NCBI GenBank assembly: GCA_029204225.1
Contig: CM055101.1
Span: 34,539,683-34,603,682, forward strand
Source of the DNA: Diphasiastrum complanatum
Lineage: Eukaryota > Streptophyta > Lycopodiopsida > Lycopodiales > Lycopodiaceae
DNA length: 64,000 nt
Reading direction: 5' to 3'
The notes beneath the pieces are model-generated. The model did no database searches, was not told where the DNA came from, and saw only the letters and a list, made by a program, of their open reading frames with translations. Shown in pieces: positions 1-11,906 of this stretch. The position numbers and the translations under genes are program-made. Every line of letters starts with the position of its first letter. Within the stretch, counting starts at the first letter, position 1.

Positions 1-1887
1 TTTGACTTACCATCAGAATCCATTGATCTCTCCCAATTACTTTCTTTACTGAGTTTATTTCGCTTCTCTTTTTTGTTTGATCTGGATCAGATTTCGATCA
101 CCCTCCATTCTCTGATCTTGTTTCACTCAAAAAAGACATACAAAAATATCTAGAAAATCCAAAAATGTGCAACATTAAAAATAGCCCTATGATCCATTTT
201 GCCAATTATCAAAGAAAAGACATATTTTATGTAGAATAATGAATGTTGGTAAATCGCTATCCATACAGCTTCAATCCTCATTGAAAAACTATCATAAATC
301 ATGCATAAAAGAGCAATATTTCATGTTGATTATTAGTACATTTCTATGGGTTATCTAAAGCAATATAAGAGCTGCATAAAAAAGTGGGCAAAACATCCAG
401 CAAATAGTCGCATCTCTAGTTGAGTATCATTCATGAAAAAACCATGTTATCATAGGCCAAAAGAGGCTTCTTTCTACCCCTGGATCCAATGCTGACCATA
501 CATGCCATACCAAGAAAAAATTACTAGACACTGGATGTGAAGCTTATCATATCATCGATGGTGTTAAGTTTTAGTTCTTATATTGACTTAAGTTGGTTCT
601 ATGAAGATTGGCAGCCCACTGTGTGATAATATTACATAGGTTTCTTCTTCAAAGCATAATTGTTAGCTGATGCCATGCCCCGAGGCGTCAATGCAGAACC
701 TCTCCACTCAAAAAGGGCTTTTAGCGAAGATGAAGTTGAGAGCCGAGTCTGAGAGCACAAGAATAACTAGTGCTAGTTGTATAGTTTGTGAGCCCCATGG
801 CAATTCTCGAAAGATGGAAAACCATGTGGGAGCTATTAAATAAGCCCTCTCAACTTGAGATATGTTTTTATTGAAGAGGCCTCCCTAATATGTGTAAGTT
901 AGGTGATAATTTTTTTAATTAATGCAAGTCAAGAGGTGGAATCCAAAATGTTATAGAATTGGGTTCACCACTTGTAAGATACATTGGAGGACCTCTTCCA
1001 CGAGTTTCCAAGCATTGGATAATGTAATGAAATGCTGTTGAACTAAATACTGAAAATCCCTCCATTTGCATTTCAATCTATGCTCCATTTTCATGCATTG
1101 AGTTTGGGTACTTGTGTATGAATATGTTTTGTTGATTCTTCCTCTTCAAGTTTGGATTTGTGTTTAGAATCAGGTAGATGTGCAGGGCTTGGTGGTAGAT
1201 CATAGTCACTCTAATCTGATGTTGCTTTGTGCTTGACTCCCTGAGGAGTTCTTGTCACAAATATTGATTGAGAAGCACTTTTTTAGTTCTTCGTTCGATT
1301 TGGTTTTGCTATTTTGATGTTTTTCAGTAGGATTAATTTCATTTTTATCTACTGTTCTTTGTTAGTTTAGATTAGTAATAATCTGCAATCTGTAAAAATC
1401 TAAGAAATATTTGAAACAGACTGTAGAATGTAGAGATTCGAATTCTGATAGATCCAAATTCAAGTTGAGCATCCATTATCAGTTAGGATCAAGATCAGGT
1501 CGTAGATGTATTGATTGACAGGCGGGGTACATCACCATTGCACCACCATTATACTGCAAACCGTAGAGTTGAGAAGAATAGCAGGACCCTATCGGTTGTA
1601 GGCTGATAGGAACCTGTCTTCATTGTCAGAAAAAACGTGTAGAGAGCAAGACAAAAAATCAGCAAACATTGGCGCCTCTACTACTTATAATCTTCTTTAA
1701 TTTCGCTCACAGATTTGTGTCTTACAGTCCATCTTTTCATTCTCTGTGATTCTGCTTGTCTGCATGTGTTCTTGCATTTATCTTTTTTCTACCAACATGC
1801 ATTGAATTTCTTATCTAGGATCCGCATTCGATCAATGTTAGCATCTGTGCTAACACAGAAAAAAATAAACAAGAGAAAAATGAAACT
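1..1887. other. No gene recognised
   Basis: AT-rich sequence without a convincing open frame on either strand. The only long frame (1715-1912) has no recognisable domain and looks like chance. A stretch near 1522 resembles the end of the LTR at 6280-7135 for a few bases only, too little to call a relic. Confidence 0.5.
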
Positions 1888-2519
1888 CTATTACCAAAAT
1901 GAATCGCCATGAAAAGCACAGAAGGTATTCACAGTAGAAACAAGTTGTGTGTGATTCAAAATACTCAAATTTACATTATCTGTATTCACCATTTGCAGAG
2001 TACAAAGATATGTGCAATACAATCTAGACACTGCAAAGTAGAGGGATTGCTACACCTCTATACAAGAATCTGAGAACACAAAGGTTCTGATCTCGTAGAT
2101 GAATAGCAAAAGTAGTAAATCTACATTAAAGCACCAACAGAGCTTCTGAGCCTCTGTTCTACATTGTGTTTGAATGATTTACAATAGCATAAGCCTGGCA
2201 TGATATAGCTAGAGAAATTCGTGCTAGAGAGAAGAGACACTGCAAACTGCTTCAAGAATGAGAGCAAATCAACATTTGACATCTGGAACTGCTTCAAGAA
2301 TGAGAGCAAATCAACATTTGACATCTGGAACAGGGCATTGGCAGACCAATGGAATGCTGCCATAGAGGCCAGTAGTTAGGAAACAGAGTGGCTGTCTATA
2401 GAAAGGCGAATTGCCCTTCGAAAGATGAAGAGGTCGTTGGATGAAGGGTGTCAAAACTGTCTGCAAACAGCCATTAGATAGAGATCTGCTGATGGGTTGA
2501 GTGTTCATTGTAGATAGCC
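1888..2519. repeat. Dispersed direct repeat, copy A
   Basis: This 632 bp segment recurs in the same orientation at 4485-5073. The copies align base for base except for scattered substitutions, one single-base indel and an extra 42 bp unit in this copy. Sequence on both outer sides differs. The ends do not show a clear TG...CA LTR signature and no primer-binding site or polypurine tract follows, so the class is unknown. It may be a retroelement leader or LTR fragment, because copy B is joined directly to copia coding sequence. Confidence 0.8.
2247..2330. repeat. 42 bp tandem duplication inside copy A
   Basis: Two identical 42 bp units (2247-2288 and 2289-2330) lie head to tail. Copy B at 4485-5073 has one unit, so this is a copy-specific duplication by slippage or unequal exchange. 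Because 42 is a multiple of three it leaves frames open and makes a spurious 14-residue repeat on the reverse strand; that frame is not considered a gene. Confidence 0.9.
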
Positions 2520-3992
2520 GCTTTCTAGATTCTTGGAGATTGTCGCTAGAGCTTTGGAGATGCCTCATAACTGTTTGCACAAGATACATAAAAAACAACT
2601 GTGGAACTGCGCTAAAACTGCCTGTAGGATGTCGTTAGTGACTGTCAATACTTGTTGTCACTGCTAGATCCATAGGAAAGAGGGATGCATTGGACTAACT
2701 GGAGGCTGTCGCTACCACAGAAATGCATTGAAAGGAAGAGCACCACCGCTTATTTCCCTAGAAACTGCCTTATAGATGAAATGGATGCTGCACTGGCCAT
2801 TTGATGGAAAATGCCATGTAGAAGGTGCAATGGTGGGCTGACTGGCTGCGTAGGAAGTGCCTTGTAGGAAATGCGATGTTGGGCTGGCTGCGTGTCAAAC
2901 TGCCCAAACATCGGCCTCTTGAAGATCTTCATTCTAACTGTGCGCTGGAGGCTTCAATGCAAGAAGCATGACTGGCTGAATTGCATAAAAGAAGAGCACT
3001 AGAACTAAAATGGCAAGAATTGTGGCTGCGTTGATCAAAACAATCTGCAAACTGCCTTTGGTGATGCGTTGGACTGGCTGTAGGCTGTCCCATCTGCTAT
3101 TGAGAACCTCGTGGAGAGAGAGCATGGAAGAAGAGAAAAAAAGCCGCAGTTAGATATCACTGTAAAGAGTGAAGGTTAGGCATAGCCATTTGCCAAAGAT
3201 TAAGTGACAAAAAACCTAGTGCCACAAAACATATTCGACTCATACAGCACTGAATTCTATTTATGAATAGGCTATACACAACGACAAAGGCAAAGGCTTA
3301 AGATTTAACAGTTTAAAAGTCATAAAATTGATAAAGGGCCATAACTGGGTCACCACATGTCCCCCTCCTCAAGTGTGCAGCGGCTCGCGAACACCAAAGA
3401 ATATGAAACAATGTTAAAGCTTTGAATAGAATCTGACTTGCCACAGTCTGCAGCCTTTGACAAGCCAAAGCATTGATTGTACAGTCTTCAACACAATATG
3501 GGCAACAATCTGAATCAACACAGTCTCTGGACAAGAAAAATATAACTTTGAAAATTCAGTCCTTTATAGAACAACAATCGTCAGCTTCTTGGACAGCACA
3601 TTGCTTTAGCACAGTCTTCTATTCAGCTTGAAGATCCTAAGAAAAACTAAGATAAAACAAAACAAAGAAAGAAGAACAACAACTGGATTCTGGAAAAGCA
3701 TAAATAGAAGCTTGCTTATGGAAAACTAAAATCTTATTGACATGACAAAGAATCTTCAGTCTGTACATAATGAGAACTTCACACATTTGACAAACTGTAG
3801 ATAACTTTAAGAACTCTACAAAAAATAAATAGCAAACAGAGAACTGTAAATGAAATGGTGAGCCAGGGTGGATGAAACTCAGATTTCACTCTTCCCCTTC
3901 TGAAATACTTGAAGAATCGAAACAGTAACCTGTGAATATGAAAAATAGAAACAAAAATCAGAATAGTGATAGAACATCTTATTTGGCATTGC
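2520..3992. other. No gene; degenerate short motifs
   Basis: No coding sequence recognised. Between about 2590 and 2910 the sequence is rich in loosely repeated words such as aactgcc, tgtagga and ggctg, suggesting decay of a simple or tandem repeat. The rest is featureless AT-rich DNA leading to a reverse-strand primer-binding site at 3993. Confidence 0.4.
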
Positions 3993-4010
3993 TCCCCGGC
4001 AACGGCACCA
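3993..4010 (-). other. Gypsy-type primer-binding site (tRNA-Asp-like)
   Basis: The reverse complement reads TGGTGCCGTTGCCGGGGA, one base away from the TGGCGCCGTTGCCGGGGA site used by Athila/Tat-like Ty3/gypsy elements, which corresponds to the 3' end of tRNA-Asp. A reverse-strand element would have its LTR end just to the right. A cgggtatcgttcc word at 4059-4071, often seen near the LTR ends of such elements, supports this. No matching gag or pol was found to the left, so this is a relic. Confidence 0.6.
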
Positions 4011-4484
4011 ACATTGGTATATGTCGCAACATACCAACAGTAAAATGATAGATATTTGTAGTATAAACGGGTATCGTTCCTACTAGAGAGCTATAAAAAG
4101 GCTAATACTGTCACTATTAGTGCAAAACCAGAAATAACTAAGAATGAATGGAGTGGAATAGAAAATGTTTGTAGTCTGGTCATCAACAGATGTTTCAACA
4201 AGGGGCTGCCTAAACAACCTTTCAAAGAAAACAAAACACCCAGGAGAAAAATACTGAATACTTCATTATGGTTTTCAGATTCAAATGGGAGTGAACTCAA
4301 GAAAGCAAATACTTCGGCAAAAGGAAAAGCCACACAGTGTTTCCGTTATCTTGAAAGTAGCTTATCATAAATCTAACTCCTATGATCTGCGCAAATCACA
4401 AGATTGAGGGCTAGAGACACTTCACTAGACAATTCCAGTCCAAACACTGTGTATAGGCACAAACAATACATTGCCATAAACTTT
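4011..4484 (-). mobile_element. Probable gypsy LTR end, degraded
   Basis: This lies immediately outside the reverse-strand primer-binding site, so it should be the 3' end of a 5' LTR on the reverse strand. The outer boundary cannot be placed and no second LTR copy was recognised. Assignment rests on position next to the primer site only. Confidence 0.3.
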
Positions 4485-5073
4485 CTATTACCAAAATGAA
4501 TCACCATGAAAAGCATAGAAGGTATTCACAGTAGAAACAAGTTGTGTGTGATTCGGAACACTCAGATTTACATTATCTGTATTCACCATTTGCAGATTTC
4601 AAAGATATGTGCAATACAGTCTAGACACTGCAAAGTAGAGGGATTGCTACACCTCTATACAAGAATCTGAGAACACAAAGGTTCTGATCTTGTAGATGAA
4701 TAGCAAAAGCAGTAAATCTACATTAAAGCACCAACAGAGCTTCTGAGCCTCTGTTCTACATTGTGTCTAAATGATTTACAATGGCATAAGTCTGGCATGA
4801 TATAGCCAGAGGAATCCGTGCTAGAGAGAAGAGACACTGCAAACTGCTTCAAGAATGAGAGCAAATCAACATTTGACATCTGGAATAGGGCATTGGCAGA
4901 CCAATGGAATGCTGCCACAGAGGCCAGTAGTTAGAAACAGAGTGGCTGTCTATAGAAAGGCGAATTTTCCTTCAAAAGATGAAGAGTTCGTTGGATGAAG
5001 GGTGTCAAAACTGTTTGCAAACAGCCATTAGATAGAGATCTACTGATGGGTTGAGTGTTCATTGTAGATAGCC
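4485..5073. repeat. Dispersed direct repeat, copy B
   Basis: This 589 bp segment is the second copy of 1888-2519, with a single 42 bp unit. At its right edge it passes without a gap into copia reverse transcriptase sequence at about 5074, so the edge is a recombination or template-switch junction. A start codon at 5055 lies in the repeat and feeds the copia frame, making a short chimeric N-terminus. Confidence 0.8.
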
Positions 5074-6266
5074 ACTACTTGGAGGAGGAAATATACATGT
5101 TGCAACCCGAGGGCTTCATCAAGGATGGTGAGGAGGACAAGGTTTGCCACTTAAGGAAGAGCCTATATGGCTTGAAGCAAGCACCTAGAGCTTCTAGGTT
5201 GCATGATTTTCTCTATTCTCTTGGCTTTGTGATTAGCTCTTATGACCCTTCTTTGTACATCAAATGTAATGATGGAAAGATCATCATTTTAGTACTTTAT
5301 GTTGATGATATCATATTGACAGGAAATGATGGTGAAGGCATAGGAAATGTTAAAGTTTCCTTGTCTAGTGAATTCAAGATGGTAGATCTAGGACTTCTTA
5401 AGTTCATACTTGGAATAGAAGTTACTAGAGGTAGTGATTTTACTTTTATAAGTCAATCAAAGTATGCTAATTCCATTATTGAGAGGTTTGGCATGAAATA
5501 TTGTAAAGGGATTGACACCCCTATGGAGCAAACTTGTAAAGTTACTAATGATTGTGATGAAGCATCCTTTAAGGACATCACACTCTTTAGGAAGCTAATA
5601 GGCTCCTTAATCTATTTGACAATCACTAGACCAGACTTGAGTTATAGTGTAAGCAATTTAAGTCAATATATGCAAGGTCCCTTGATGCATCATTGGAAAA
5701 GTGCAAAGAGAGTGCTTAGATATGTCTCTTCTACTATATTTTTTGGCATTCTCTATCAAGGATCTAACTTGTACTTGAGAGCATTTTCGGATTCAGATTT
5801 TGCAGGAGATAATATGGATAGAAGATCCATAAGTGCATTTGTCACTTTTCTTTGTGGAGGAGTGATATCTTGGCTTTCCAAAAAGCAAGATACAATTTCT
5901 CTTTCCTCTTGTGAAGCCGAGTACAAGGCATTGACTTCAACAACCAAAGAACTCCTATGGCTAAGAAGACCTTTGGTGGAGCTTCAAGTGCTAAAGGCCG
6001 AGGAGGTCATTTGCATCTATTGTGACAATCAAGCTTCTCAACAAATTGCTACCAATTCGATCTTCCATGCTAGAACAAAGCATATTGAGATAGCTCATCA
6101 CTTTGTGAGGGAGAAGGTGCAATCCAAGGAGGTTCAATTTCATCATGTGCCTTCATCCGAGTGCATAGCTGATATCTTAACCAAACCTTTGGCTAAAGAT
6201 TCATTTTTCAAGTTAAGAAATGCTCTTGGAGATGTAGATATGTGTACATTAGACTTGCCAAGTTAG
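5055..6266 (+). pseudogene. Ty1/copia Pol fragment: reverse transcriptase C-part and RNase H
   Basis: An uninterrupted 403-codon frame encodes the C-terminal half of copia Pol, which copies element RNA into DNA. The first six or so residues come from the adjoining repeat; copia homology starts at LEEEIYMLQPEGF (residues 9-21), inside the RT domain, so the RT N-terminus, integrase, protease and gag are missing. Visible motifs are GLKQAPR (39-45), the catalytic YVDD (82-85), the TRPDLSYSV segment (191-199), and the RNase H acidic triad in SDSDFAGD (D248), SSCEAEY (E287) and CDNQAS (D324). The stop is followed at once by a polypurine tract and an LTR. The frame is unbroken, so this fragment is young or was recently joined to its new 5' end. 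It is called a pseudogene because it cannot be an autonomous element. Confidence 0.9.
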
Positions 6267-6279
6267 AAGTGAGGAGGAG
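6266..6279 (+). other. Polypurine tract
   Basis: The run gaagtgaggaggag overlaps the last base of the copia stop codon and ends exactly where the LTR begins with TG. This is the usual primer for plus-strand DNA synthesis in LTR retrotransposons. Similar tracts precede the LTRs at 20214, 36469 and, on the reverse strand, 35029. Confidence 0.75.
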
Positions 6280-7135
6280 TGCTAAAATATCACTTCCAAC
6301 TTGTTGTATCTTGTAGATCTCAAGTTATTTGAGCTTGATAGGATCTCACACGTGTGAAGTCTGTTCCCACGTGTGAAAGAATGTACGTAAGTCATTTTTA
6401 TTAAGTTAGATTGGTTTTAGCTTGATCTACACTAGTGTGAAATTGACCTTTGAGTAGAATCTTGAAAATGGTCAAATTGGTCAAACTTTTTGTAAATAGA
6501 TTGGACTTCCATGTGAATGAGTTATTACTCACACATGTCAAGATACCATTCACATGTGTGGATAAGCTTCTAGAAGATAAGATAGAAAGATTCCATTAGA
6601 TCCTATTTTATAGGAAATATTCCTATAAATGTGGAAGACTAGCTTTTTGTTTTCTAGCCAAAGAGAATAGTCAACTTTGGGAAATGAGCACATATGACTC
6701 CCATTGGTGGATCTGGATGACTAGGCACTCTTCACACGTGTGAAGGCCTGCTGGATAGTACACAGCTCATGGATGTACTTGATCTATAAAGAGATCAACC
6801 AAATCAAGTTTATTGTTTGCCATAGTGAATGCTTTTCCATTAGCAAGCATAAGGAGCATTTGAGCTAACCTCCACCCTCACTCTCACTCTCTCTCTCTTT
6901 CTCTCTTCTCTTCTCAACCTCTTCTTTTCTATCCCTTCCCTTCACCCAAATCATGATGAATGTTAGTGTAGAGGAGTAGAGTTAAAGGAGAATAGTGTTA
7001 ATGGTGATTAGAGTTAAGGGAGAAAGTAGGAAATTAACTAAAAGTAGCATCTATGCATAGTTAGGTACCTATCTAGTGATCTAACCCTTGTTGACAGGCG
7101 GGAGGGCTATACTACGCGAGATCTTCGACCCTACA
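6280..7135 (+). mobile_element. Copia 3' LTR, possibly chimeric
   Basis: An 856 bp segment begins TGCTAAAATATC directly after the polypurine tract and ends CCCTACA. It has a TATA-like box (tataaat, 6624-6630) and two perfect palindromes with a CACGTG core (6346-6357 and 6731-6744). From about 6815 onward it is clearly similar to the last ~340 bp of the gypsy LTR at 56462-57289 read in reverse, including a TC-rich tract and the terminal GTTGACAGGCGGGAGG-like stretch; the first part is not. It may therefore be a copia LTR joined to a gypsy LTR, or two LTR families may have exchanged ends. No 5' partner was found. Confidence 0.65.
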
Positions 7136-8315
7136 ATGTAGAAAAGACAACTCTACAAGATGAGACCACAAGAAGAATAAAGACAGAAACTGTCATATAG
7201 TTGTCCAGTTGTTTCGGATCAATTCAAATTGATCCTCTTAAATTACACAATCTTCGAGACCAAATGCTCAAAAAATTTTGAATCGAGTTTTTTCTTCTGC
7301 TCAAGAATGACAAAGTCTTTGTGGAGTCTCATGATCTCACATTATCCAAGTTTTGTCATATATTGTAAAAAAATTTCAATTTCTATGTAAAGGCCTAATT
7401 GCACCTTGTAAATTCATATTTAGAATAGAAGTTGCGACGTTCTATAAGAGACGTAGTAGCAGTTCAGAACCGACATTTGACAGTTCGTAAACAACGTTGA
7501 GGCTGAAGAACGTTCCTATAAGGACAACACTATGTGCTATTGTACTGACGCATTTCTACGCAGAGCTGAGTATCAATAGAGAGTGAAGAGCAAGTTTCTA
7601 TAGCTTGAGCATTCTTTCCCTCTGCTATCTTTCACATAATTACTTCTTATCATTTGTGCGAATACACTCTGTATGATCTGTGATTGATTGTGATACTATT
7701 CTGTTTGCGTCACACACATTTCTCATGTCTTACTGAATTCTACTTACTCTAACATGGATTTTTAGGCAACACCAGCAAGTAACAATTCTGACTAATGGGT
7801 GCAGGGAATTAGCCGAAGCTATTAAGAATAACTTTTAGCAGAACTTCCTTCAATTCTGAATGAGCTATGTGTTCAGATAATGAGATTGTTTGATGTTTTG
7901 TTTTGTTTGCTTCCTGCGATAAAAACTAATACTCTATGTCTGATTAAGAAGAATCTTTAGCCAATGTGATTCTGCTTGATGAATCTGTTTGCTAGTTGTT
8001 GTTTGTTCTGATTGTTTACCTGATGTTTGAAGAGCCTGAAAGATAAAGTAATCTTTACAATTGCAGACCTTGACCAAATTGTTTCACCATTGGTGTTCCT
8101 GGATGCCAATTCACCAAAATATCTTCGGATAACCAGTTATGTCGCTGTAGTATTCATTGTGAATTTTATATATTCTAGTCCGTTTACCATCATACATACA
8201 ATTACTATGCAAAAGATGAGATTATTCTCTCTCTCCTGGGAAACGATGAAACCTTTTATACTACGTAATTCATCGATTTTGTGGAAATCTATAACGACTA
8301 GGCCACCACATAATT
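7136..8315 (+). mobile_element. Probable gypsy LTR region
   Basis: This lies upstream of a forward primer-binding site, so its right part, ending near 8310 in CACACA-like sequence, should be the 5' LTR of the gypsy element whose gag starts at 8486. No coding sequence is present. The LTR start could not be placed because no 3' copy was recognised after 11906. Confidence 0.45.
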
Positions 8316-8333
8316 TGGCGCCATTGTCGGGGA
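8316..8333 (+). other. Gypsy primer-binding site (tRNA-Asp-like)
   Basis: TGGCGCCATTGTCGGGGA matches the tRNA-Asp-type site TGGCGCCGTTGCCGGGGA at 16 of 18 bases. It lies about 150 bp before the gag reading frame, the expected place for priming minus-strand DNA synthesis. Confidence 0.8.
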
Positions 8334-8485
8334 GATGAATTTCACCTTTTGCAATATTTTTAAGTGTATTACATCTACGAATCTTTCTCATGTAATGCAT
8401 GCCAAGAACATACTCTCAAGCAATTATTGAACAGAAACGTTTAGAGCGTGCACAATGATTAGAAGCATATAGGAAGTCTAGAGAT

Positions 8486-10315
8486 TTGTATTTGCAGAAT
8501 TTGCAAAACTCACCAATTAGAGCAAGATTAACACCTGAAGCATTTAATGATCTTCTAAACGCTACTACAACATTTGTAGATTCATTTGAGGAAAGATCTG
8601 TTGAAACACCAAGTTCTGCAAATTCACCTGAATCAGATTCATCTGATTCTACTTTCGAACCAAGTTCAGAATCAAAATCTTCTTCTTCAGAACCATTGTC
8701 TAAGCGTAGTTTAGATTCGGATCCTCCAAGTTCATCTAGTTCACCACCATCTGTTAATATGGCTAATCTAGCGCCACCCACATCTACAAAAATCAGATAC
8801 GATTTCTTTAAGGGATCATCATCTGAAGATGCGGATAGTTATTTGTCACAATTTGAATCCATTACCATTGGAAATAAAGAGCAGACGAACGAGGACAAAG
8901 TTAGAATTTCACCATGTCTTCTACGTAAGCAGGCTAGAATTTGGTACAGTCAATTAGTACCAGAAACAATTAATACTTGGAACACTTTAAAGCAACATTT
9001 CTTAAACAGTTTAGGGAGATAGGATATTCCACTAGATTGTTGGCTCGGCTTAACTCTGTTGAGAAAAAACCAAAGGAATCACTTAGGAAATATACTCATA
9101 GGGTTAAGAATTTAATAGAAAAGTTAGGAGCCCAATATCCAGTTCCTATGCAAAATGAATAGTTCTTGGGTGGCTTGCCTAAGAATGGATCGTTATTGTC
9201 AACAGGGTTTGATGACTTCCTTGGAAGATGTCATCGCTTCTGCCAAAAATTATGAAACTTCCCGAATTTCTCGTAGACGGAGAAATGAAAGAAAAAGTAG
9301 TAAAAAGCACAAATTTAAACGAACAGAAAAATCTGAAACATCTACTGAGTCTGAATCAGAATCTGATTCAGTGGATGTGAAAGAATCTTTCGAGTATTCA
9401 TCTTATTCTTCTTCATCAGAAGAAGAATCTTCTTACAAGAAATCCAAGAATAGGAACTCAAAAAGAAAGAAAAGAATGGAGAAATCCGAAAAGATGGATC
9501 CATTAAGGAAAAGTGTTGAGTTGTTAACAAAAGAAATGAGTGATTTAAAAGTCCAAATATCTGATGTTAAAGCCAAGCGAAAGAAAGTGAAGCCTAACGC
9601 CAATGTTTGGTGTACCGCTTGTGGGAAGGAAGGCCATTCTAAAACCAATTGTCCCAATTTATAGACTAACTATTTAGAAGAGGAACTATTCCTCTGTCCG
9701 ATTAATAATCATGAGGAGGTAGCTTATACTGCAACTCCTACTAACCAAAAAACCAATATACCAAAACAACGTATTGGTCAACAGTACACTATTTTGCGAA
9801 GGGGCGGAACACAAGATTTCACTCCACCAACCAGAGTAAGGGGTTCGTGCTACAATTGTGGAGCCCCGGGTCACTATTCGCCTGATTGCCCTGAACCCAG
9901 GAGATCAGCAGGATATGTGCCGCTCTGCGCTAAATGTAAAGGCGAAGGGCATGTCACTGCTGAATGTCCTCAGCCACAACAGCCACGGTCTAAACCAAGG
10001 TTTGTAAACTCTCCTAGGAAAGATGACATGATAGTTCAGAGGATAGAAGTAGAGTCTGAATTATTAGATCAAGACCATCAATGGCCAGATTTAGAGGAAA
10101 AGATAAAAAAAGTAACTACAAGAAGTAGTAAAGCTTCTTTAACTCTTAAAGATAAGAAGAAAACTAAGACAAAAATTGCGAAAACTGCGACAAACGAGAA
10201 AAATGCGACAGAAAAAGCGAAGGTCGCAGAACAATTAGTAAAAATTCCTAGTAATAAAGAATTAAACCTTGATAAGTCTTATGGAAAATATTATGATGTT
10301 GATATTAGTTCATAA
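8486..10315 (+). pseudogene. Ty3/gypsy gag, frameshifted
   Basis: Gag is the structural protein of the retrotransposon particle. Reading jumps between frames: a Ser/Asp-rich N-terminus and the start of a Retrotrans_gag domain (8486-9022), its continuation FKATFLKQFREIGYS in another frame (8977-9162), then a Lys/Glu/Ser-rich linker (9155-9664). Three CCHC zinc knuckles follow: WCTACGKEGHSKTNC at 9607-9651, CYNCGAPGHYSPDC at 9849-9890, and CAKCKGEGHVTAEC at 9927-9968, the last two in the frame 9794-10315. At least three frameshifts or stops break the product. The knuckles and primer site suggest an Athila/Tat-like lineage. A caulimovirus was considered, but the downstream integrase tail argues for gypsy. 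Confidence 0.85.
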
Positions 10316-10357
10316 GCTAAGAAGCTTTTAGACGAAGAAATTAGACAAGTTAAAAAA

Positions 10358-11507
10358 GTGACATTTTCAGATCCAGTTATAAGTAGCGAGATACCCAGAG
10401 ATCTGTCGCCACTTAGAAACCGTTCTTATAATATTGTAGAAGACCTTGTTTCCAAAATGCCCAATATAACTTTTAAACAGTTATTAGACGATAACCAATA
10501 TTATAAGAAAGAAATTAAGCAATTTTTGCAGAATAAAAATAGAAAAAAAGCAAAGTTACCAGTAGTCAACATAGGATTAGATAATTACGGTGACGAAGGC
10601 CAACCAGAGATTCAGGTAGTAATTAATGGCTGCATCTTAGATAGTGTACCCATAGATTCCAGATAAATACAATGACTGAAGAAACAGCATATGAATTAGG
10701 CATTCATCATAGAATAGCACCCACCTTAAGACATTTAAGGTTAGCCGATGCAACTAGAAGATCACCAATAGAAGAACTGTCTCAGGTTATAGTTTATATT
10801 GGAGACCATAAGTCTCTTATGGATTTTATAATATTAAAAACTATGAGACAATCATCATATAGAGTGTTATTAGGATGACCATGGCTCTATCAGGCCGATG
10901 TTATAACCCACTGGAAGAAGAAGGAGATTACCTTCATAGACCAGATGGAGACACCAATAGGAAAAAGTCATAAAAGAATTTCCATATCATGGGAAAAAGA
11001 TAAGTACGAAGGTGAGACACCTACATCTTCCTCAAGCTATACTTCGGAGGAAGAAGGGCTTCGGTCAGTAGGAATTGAGGAAGGGAAAAGGTTTGTCACA
11101 CTAAGTATACCTGCATACAATAATAGAGTAGAATACGTAGGTAGAGGAAATTGTGGAGTTCCAGAGATTAGTGCGATCATAGGAGATCAGACTATAGATA
11201 GAATACTAATAGACTCAAGATCCAGTATCAATTTAGTAATGAAAACAATGGTTAAAGAATTAGGATTAGAAAACTAGATACAGCCTATCACTTATCATGA
11301 AATCCATTTAGCAGACGCAACTAAATGTATACCAGTAGGCGAGCTAAAAGGTATTAACGTAATTATAGAGATAGAGACATTTGTTATGAATTTCCTTGTC
11401 ATAAATCCAGTAGATATGCCACCTTATTCAATATTATTTGGAAGACCATGGTTATATCAAGCAGATGCTATTATAAATTGGTCTACCAAACAGATATTTA
11501 GTATGGA
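10358..11507 (+). pseudogene. Two tandem gypsy protease (retropepsin) domains
   Basis: Two related aspartic-protease-like segments follow one another. The first (about 10600-10900) carries CILDSVPIDSR and ends in LLG then PWLYQADV; the second (about 11150-11490) carries DRILIDSRSSINLV and ends in ILFGRPWLYQADA. Each has a LADAT motif in the middle. In both, the catalytic Asp-Ser/Thr-Gly triplet reads D-S-R, so neither should be active. Each contains stop codons. The interval between the two is a charged Ser/Glu-rich spacer. Retrotransposons normally carry one protease domain. Confidence 0.75.
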
Positions 11508-11906
11508 ATGCATCCCATACTACCAATAGAATTCAAAGTTCTGACGTTTCGCATTAGTAATGAAGAGCGAATGGATGAACACGATAGTCTCCGGGAGCGG
11601 ATGATTTCTTTGACGCAACTGGAAGAGGATCGTTGTCTTTCATTAATCGAGACTGAACGAGTTCAGAATAAAATAAAAGAAAATTTTGACCAATCCATTA
11701 TGAAAATAAAAATTAAATAAGGAGATTATGTGCTTCTGTATGATAATAGACACATGTTGTTTCCTAGAAAATTACATACCAGATGGATGGGACCGTATAA
11801 AGTCATAGAAGTTATAAATAATGGATCACTTCAGTTAGCTGATCTCCAAGGACATTTACTTGACACTCGAGTAAATGGTTCAAGGGTGAAGCGCTATTAT
11901 GACTAA
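11508..11906 (+). pseudogene. Gypsy integrase C-terminal remnant
   Basis: The protein starts with HPILPIEFKVLTFRIS and, after an in-frame stop at 11718-11720, continues GDYVLLYDN, LHTRWMGPYKVIEV and VNGSRVKRYYD to a stop at 11904-11906. These are the conserved C-terminal integrase blocks (LPIEFEV, GDLVLLYD, RWLGPYE) of gypsy elements. It is joined almost directly to the second protease domain, so reverse transcriptase, RNase H and the catalytic integrase core have been deleted. The element is non-autonomous and dead. Confidence 0.85.

Noticed and set aside
2121-2598. Reverse-strand frames in the dispersed repeat
   Set aside because: The same frame exists in both repeat copies because the DNA is duplicated, not because of protein conservation; the tandem unit is a multiple of three by chance.
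8486-11906. Endogenous caulimovirus
   Set aside because: Zinc knuckles and protease would fit, but the integrase C-terminal blocks and the tRNA-Asp-type primer site point to a Ty3/gypsy retrotransposon, and there is no movement-protein-like sequence.
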